Shown here one piece after another: positions 28,091-30,471 of a stretch of DNA of 30,471 nucleotides. Location of the stretch: positions 1 through 30,471 of the IMG/VR virus record IMGVR_UViG_3300005935_000085. One strand, 5' to 3'. Origin of the DNA: a virus. The notes below the pieces were generated by a model, which saw nothing but the letters and a program-made list of their open reading frames with translations, was not told the origin of the DNA and did not search any database. The position numbers and the translations under genes are program-made. The first letter of the stretch is position 1. Each line of letters begins with the position of its first letter.

Positions 28091-29195
28091 TAGAAAAAAA
28101 GAAAAAGAAGATAAAGTCACTGACGAAATAGTTGATGAGAAGGTTGATGGTGACGACAAGAAGGTTACTGATGGACCTATACATGCTATGGGAGATGGTG
28201 ACGTTGTACCGCAGGGACTTAAAGAGAAACTTGCGGAAATACGTGGTCAGGTAGAACCTGATTTTAAGATGGTCGAAGTAGATGAGGATGGTAAACCTAT
28301 TAAGACCGATGGTAATGAAGAAGTCAAGGATGGTGAAGTTTCCAGCGGTGATGCCGATGAATCGAAGGGTGATTTTGAAGAAGAAAAGTCTGAGCTTGAG
28401 GGCGTTGAAGACACTTCAGAATATGAGCAAGTTGAGCTTGATCCCAGACTGGAAGCTGCCGGTGAAAAACTCGGTTGGTCCAAAGATAAGATTATCAAAG
28501 TGGCTGAAACCGATTTGTCAATTCTCAAAGATTTAGCTAATCAATTTGAGGATGACGAAACACACCGGCAAGAAAACAAGGATGGGGAAGAAAAGAAGGC
28601 CAAGGAAAAGGCCGATCTCGTTGATGAGAAAACTCTGGCTACATTGAAGGAAAAACTTGGTGATGATGCAGGTGGTATTCTTGATGTGCTTATAAAGCAA
28701 GTTGAGGATAAGGTTGGGAAAAAGTTTGAGGACAAGTTCAAGAGTGTGGATGATTTCAAAATATCTACGGAGAAGAAAGCTGCTGAAGAGGAAGCAAGGC
28801 AACGTGGGAGTATTGCTAATGATGTTTTTGATCGACATGCTGAGGTTTTTAAGGAATTTGGTCTTACTAAGGATTTACCAAAAAGCCAATCTGGTGCATT
28901 CATTGACAATAGTCCACAGATGAAAGTTAGAAATCAGGTGTATGAAGTCGCTGCTATGTTTTATCAATTTCAAAGTGGTACTTTTGAGGATGCTATGAAT
29001 CAAGCATTGATGCACTACGCTGGAACACAAGGAGTTACTACTGCAACGAGAAAAATTGTAAAGGATTTGAAAGATAATCAAAAACGATTTTCGCCAAAGC
29101 CAACAGGACGGAAGTTTATGAAGGTGTTCAGAGATACGGATGCTAAAAAAGCTGATATTGTTCAAACGGCTAAGAAAACGGCGGGGATTGAATGA
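28077..29195 (+). CDS. putative scaffolding protein
   Basis: The 372-aa protein is dominated by Glu, Asp and Lys, with long helical stretches (LATLKEKLGDDAGGILDVLI, KQVEDKVGKKFEDKFKSVDD, EKKAAEEEARQRG). A more ordered region follows (QVYEVAAMFYQFQSGTFEDA) with a basic C-terminus (RKFMKVFRDTDAKK). This composition, size and position directly before the major capsid gene are typical of scaffolds, whose basic end binds the capsid protein. I chose ATG 28077 (MLGFNRKK) after GAGGCAG. Confidence 0.72.
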   Translation: MLGFNRKKEKEDKVTDEIVDEKVDGDDKKVTDGPIHAMGDGDVVPQGLKEKLAEIRGQVEPDFKMVEVDEDGKPIKTDGNEEVKDGEVSSGDADESKGDFEEEKSELEGVEDTSEYEQVELDPRLEAAGEKLGWSKDKIIKVAETDLSILKDLANQFEDDETHRQENKDGEEKKAKEKADLVDEKTLATLKEKLGDDAGGILDVLIKQVEDKVGKKFEDKFKSVDDFKISTEKKAAEEEARQRGSIANDVFDRHAEVFKEFGLTKDLPKSQSGAFIDNSPQMKVRNQVYEVAAMFYQFQSGTFEDAMNQALMHYAGTQGVTTATRKIVKDLKDNQKRFSPKPTGRKFMKVFRDTDAKKADIVQTAKKTAGIE

Positions 29196-29228
29196 TGAAA
29201 ATAATTCCATATAAAAAGGAGTTTAATT

Positions 29229-30326
29229 GTGGAGATAACTATTGAGCAAGCTGTTGACGTTGGATACGCAACACTTGTTAATTATGCCAAAGATGATGAT
29301 CGACTTGAAATGACTTTTAAGGAAGCCAATTATCAGCCGGTCAATGATATGTTTGGTAAAGACAAAGCATCCTTAGATGGTGGCGACGCTATCAAAGGTT
29401 ATATCACTCTTGCTGATACAGGGAATGCGAAACACATTTCTCTGTGGGAAGAGGATAGTGATAACACTGTCAATACTGATAGTGAGTGGAAGGTTGATTG
29501 GACTCACGCTGTAACCAATATGAATTACAATCGTATTGAGCTTGCAATGAATATGGGCGACGATGTTAAGGTTTACAATTATCTTAACGGGAAGCGTAAG
29601 AATATGTTCCGTGAACTTGGTGAGTTGCTTCAAGATGCTATTTTCCAGACACCCACAAGTGCTACTGATAAAAAGAATCCTCATGGACTTTGTGCGTGGT
29701 TAAGTCAAGGTACTGATAATTCTGCTGGTACATTTACTGGATACAGTGGCAGATACAATAGCACTGGTACTACCTATAATCTTGGTGGTATTGCTTCGAG
29801 TGCAAGTTCTAATGCTCGATGGGCATCATTTTATGCCGATCATAATGGCAATTTGGGTGACAATCTAATTGTGCTTCTGGATACTGCTACCAGAAAAACT
29901 TATTTTGTTCCTCCGGTAATTGTTGAGGAAACTGGTCCGAAACAGAATTTCCAAGGAATGCGTTACTTTAGTAATAATAAGGTAATTGGTAATCTGAATC
30001 ATCTGGCTCTTTTGAGTGATGATAGAGTTGGTCCTGATCTTACTAAGTATCATGGTGTACCTATGTATAAAGGTGTGCCTTGGATTTATGTGCAGAAGTT
30101 AGATACTGCAAATACCACTACTTATGGTACTGATCCGATTATTGCAGCTAACTTGGATTATATTAAGGTCTTTATCCTTCGGGAAAATAACTTTGTTATA
30201 TCCAAACCTAAAGAGCGTGACGATCAGCATAATGTTTTGAAGGTAAATGTTGACCTCTCATACGCTATATGTTGTATTAACCGTCAAAGGGCCGGATTTT
30301 TGATTAACGAGTACGTGGCCGCATAA
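29229..30326 (+). CDS. major capsid protein (GTG start)
   Basis: The 365-aa protein runs MEITIEQAVDVGYATLVNYA, DRLEMTFKEANYQPVNDMFG, NYNRIELAMNMGDDVKVYNY, LLQDAIFQTPTSATDKKNPH, then LYG-like GLCAWLSQGTD. The later part has GNLGDNLIVLLDTATRK, VIGNLNHLALLSDDRVGP and YHGVPMYKGVPWIYVQKL. The 'F.TPTS.TDK..HGL' block is common in a group of tailed-phage capsid proteins with the HK97 fold. The C-terminal ends match the P-domain/A-domain pattern. It follows the scaffold candidate. The start codon is GTG with AAAAAGGAG seven bases upstream. Confidence 0.85.
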   Translation: MEITIEQAVDVGYATLVNYAKDDDRLEMTFKEANYQPVNDMFGKDKASLDGGDAIKGYITLADTGNAKHISLWEEDSDNTVNTDSEWKVDWTHAVTNMNYNRIELAMNMGDDVKVYNYLNGKRKNMFRELGELLQDAIFQTPTSATDKKNPHGLCAWLSQGTDNSAGTFTGYSGRYNSTGTTYNLGGIASSASSNARWASFYADHNGNLGDNLIVLLDTATRKTYFVPPVIVEETGPKQNFQGMRYFSNNKVIGNLNHLALLSDDRVGPDLTKYHGVPMYKGVPWIYVQKLDTANTTTYGTDPIIAANLDYIKVFILRENNFVISKPKERDDQHNVLKVNVDLSYAICCINRQRAGFLINEYVAA

Positions 30327-30339
30327 AGAATTTTAATGT

Positions 30340-30402
30340 GGTTCGGGGGATGGATTTCCTGAGAACCTAAATGGGGCCGGAAGGCAAAACGTAACTTTCG
30401 GC
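30340..30402 (+). promoter_or_regulatory. two hairpins after the capsid gene
   Basis: GGTTC/GAACC (30340-30344, 30363-30367) and GCCGGAAG/CTTTCGGC (30376-30383, 30395-30402, one G-U) lie in the 114-bp gap. No T-run follows, so a partial terminator, processing site or stability element is more likely than a strong terminator. Confidence 0.55.
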
Positions 30403-30440
30403 TCAACATATTTTGTAAGTATAATTAAAGGATTAAAGAA

Positions 30441-30471
30441 ATGAGAAGTCAGTTTGGGACTAATATTGTTG
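30441..30471 (+). CDS. 5' end of the next head gene
   Basis: The frame starts MRSQFGTNIV and is cut by the window edge. AAAGGATTAAAGAA precedes the ATG. By position after the capsid gene it may be a head-completion or neck protein, but the sequence seen is too short to say. Confidence 0.55.
   Translation, partial: MRSQFGTNIV

Noticed and set aside
28247-28909. Long minus-strand frames opposite the scaffold gene
   Set aside because: They are mirror images of its Glu/Lys/Asp-rich codons (Ser/Phe/Leu-rich) without ribosome sites.

Overview
The window is an AT-rich stretch of the genome of a tailed double-stranded DNA bacteriophage (Caudoviricetes). The evidence is a complete head module on the plus strand (terminase small and large subunits, portal, putative scaffold, major capsid protein) and a complete viral replication set on the minus strand (family A DNA polymerase, RecA-fold helicase, zinc/TOPRIM primase, single-strand binding protein, NinG-like nuclease, PD-(D/E)XK exonuclease). 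There are no tRNA or rRNA genes, no CRISPR and no integrase. Strong Shine-Dalgarno sites and a near-consensus sigma70-type promoter point to a bacterial host. The host lineage cannot be read from the sequence, and the gene content resembles uncultivated environmental phages.

Layout. Positions 1-19717 are read leftward. From its upstream (right) end this block holds polA and five small genes including an HExxH mini-peptidase (16174-19642). Next come about 700 bp of non-coding DNA rich in palindromes, a candidate origin or regulatory region (15471-16173), and an array of very small genes with repeated stem-loop leaders (13741-15390). A near-consensus promoter at 13701-13729 with a folded leader follows. 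It precedes a multi-zinc-finger protein and an M20/M28-like metallopeptidase (11620-13597), then small genes and an HTH protein (10244-11576). The recombination and replication operon spans 4316-10235, and nucleotide-metabolism and small accessory genes fill 1-4319. Most genes in this block overlap by 1-50 nt (ATGA, TAATG) and look translationally coupled. Many of the smallest are 30-50 aa proteins with one or two membrane segments.

Positions 19718-20000 separate the two transcription directions. To the right everything is read rightward: a truncated zinc-domain protein (20001-20351), a 455-bp hairpin-rich non-coding stretch, two leader mini-ORFs with a hairpin that buries a ribosome binding site, then terS, an inserted HNH-like endonuclease gene and terL. 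The portal gene follows, then a membrane-anchored trypsin-like protease, a small structural-type protein, an FmdB-type zinc ribbon protein, a GroES-like co-chaperonin, two small proteins, the scaffold candidate and the major capsid protein (GTG start).

How the parts fit. The left block would be transcribed for genome replication and host takeover, and the right block for head assembly. The main unexplained features are repeated cis elements. An 88% identical 66-67 bp element covers the ribosome binding sites of both the HTH gene and polA, with a 15-nt core copy before gene 20001. Four copies of a stem-loop leader occur in the small-gene array. A hairpin controls access to a leader ORF before terS. 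Two short duplications are read out of frame to form protein C-termini.
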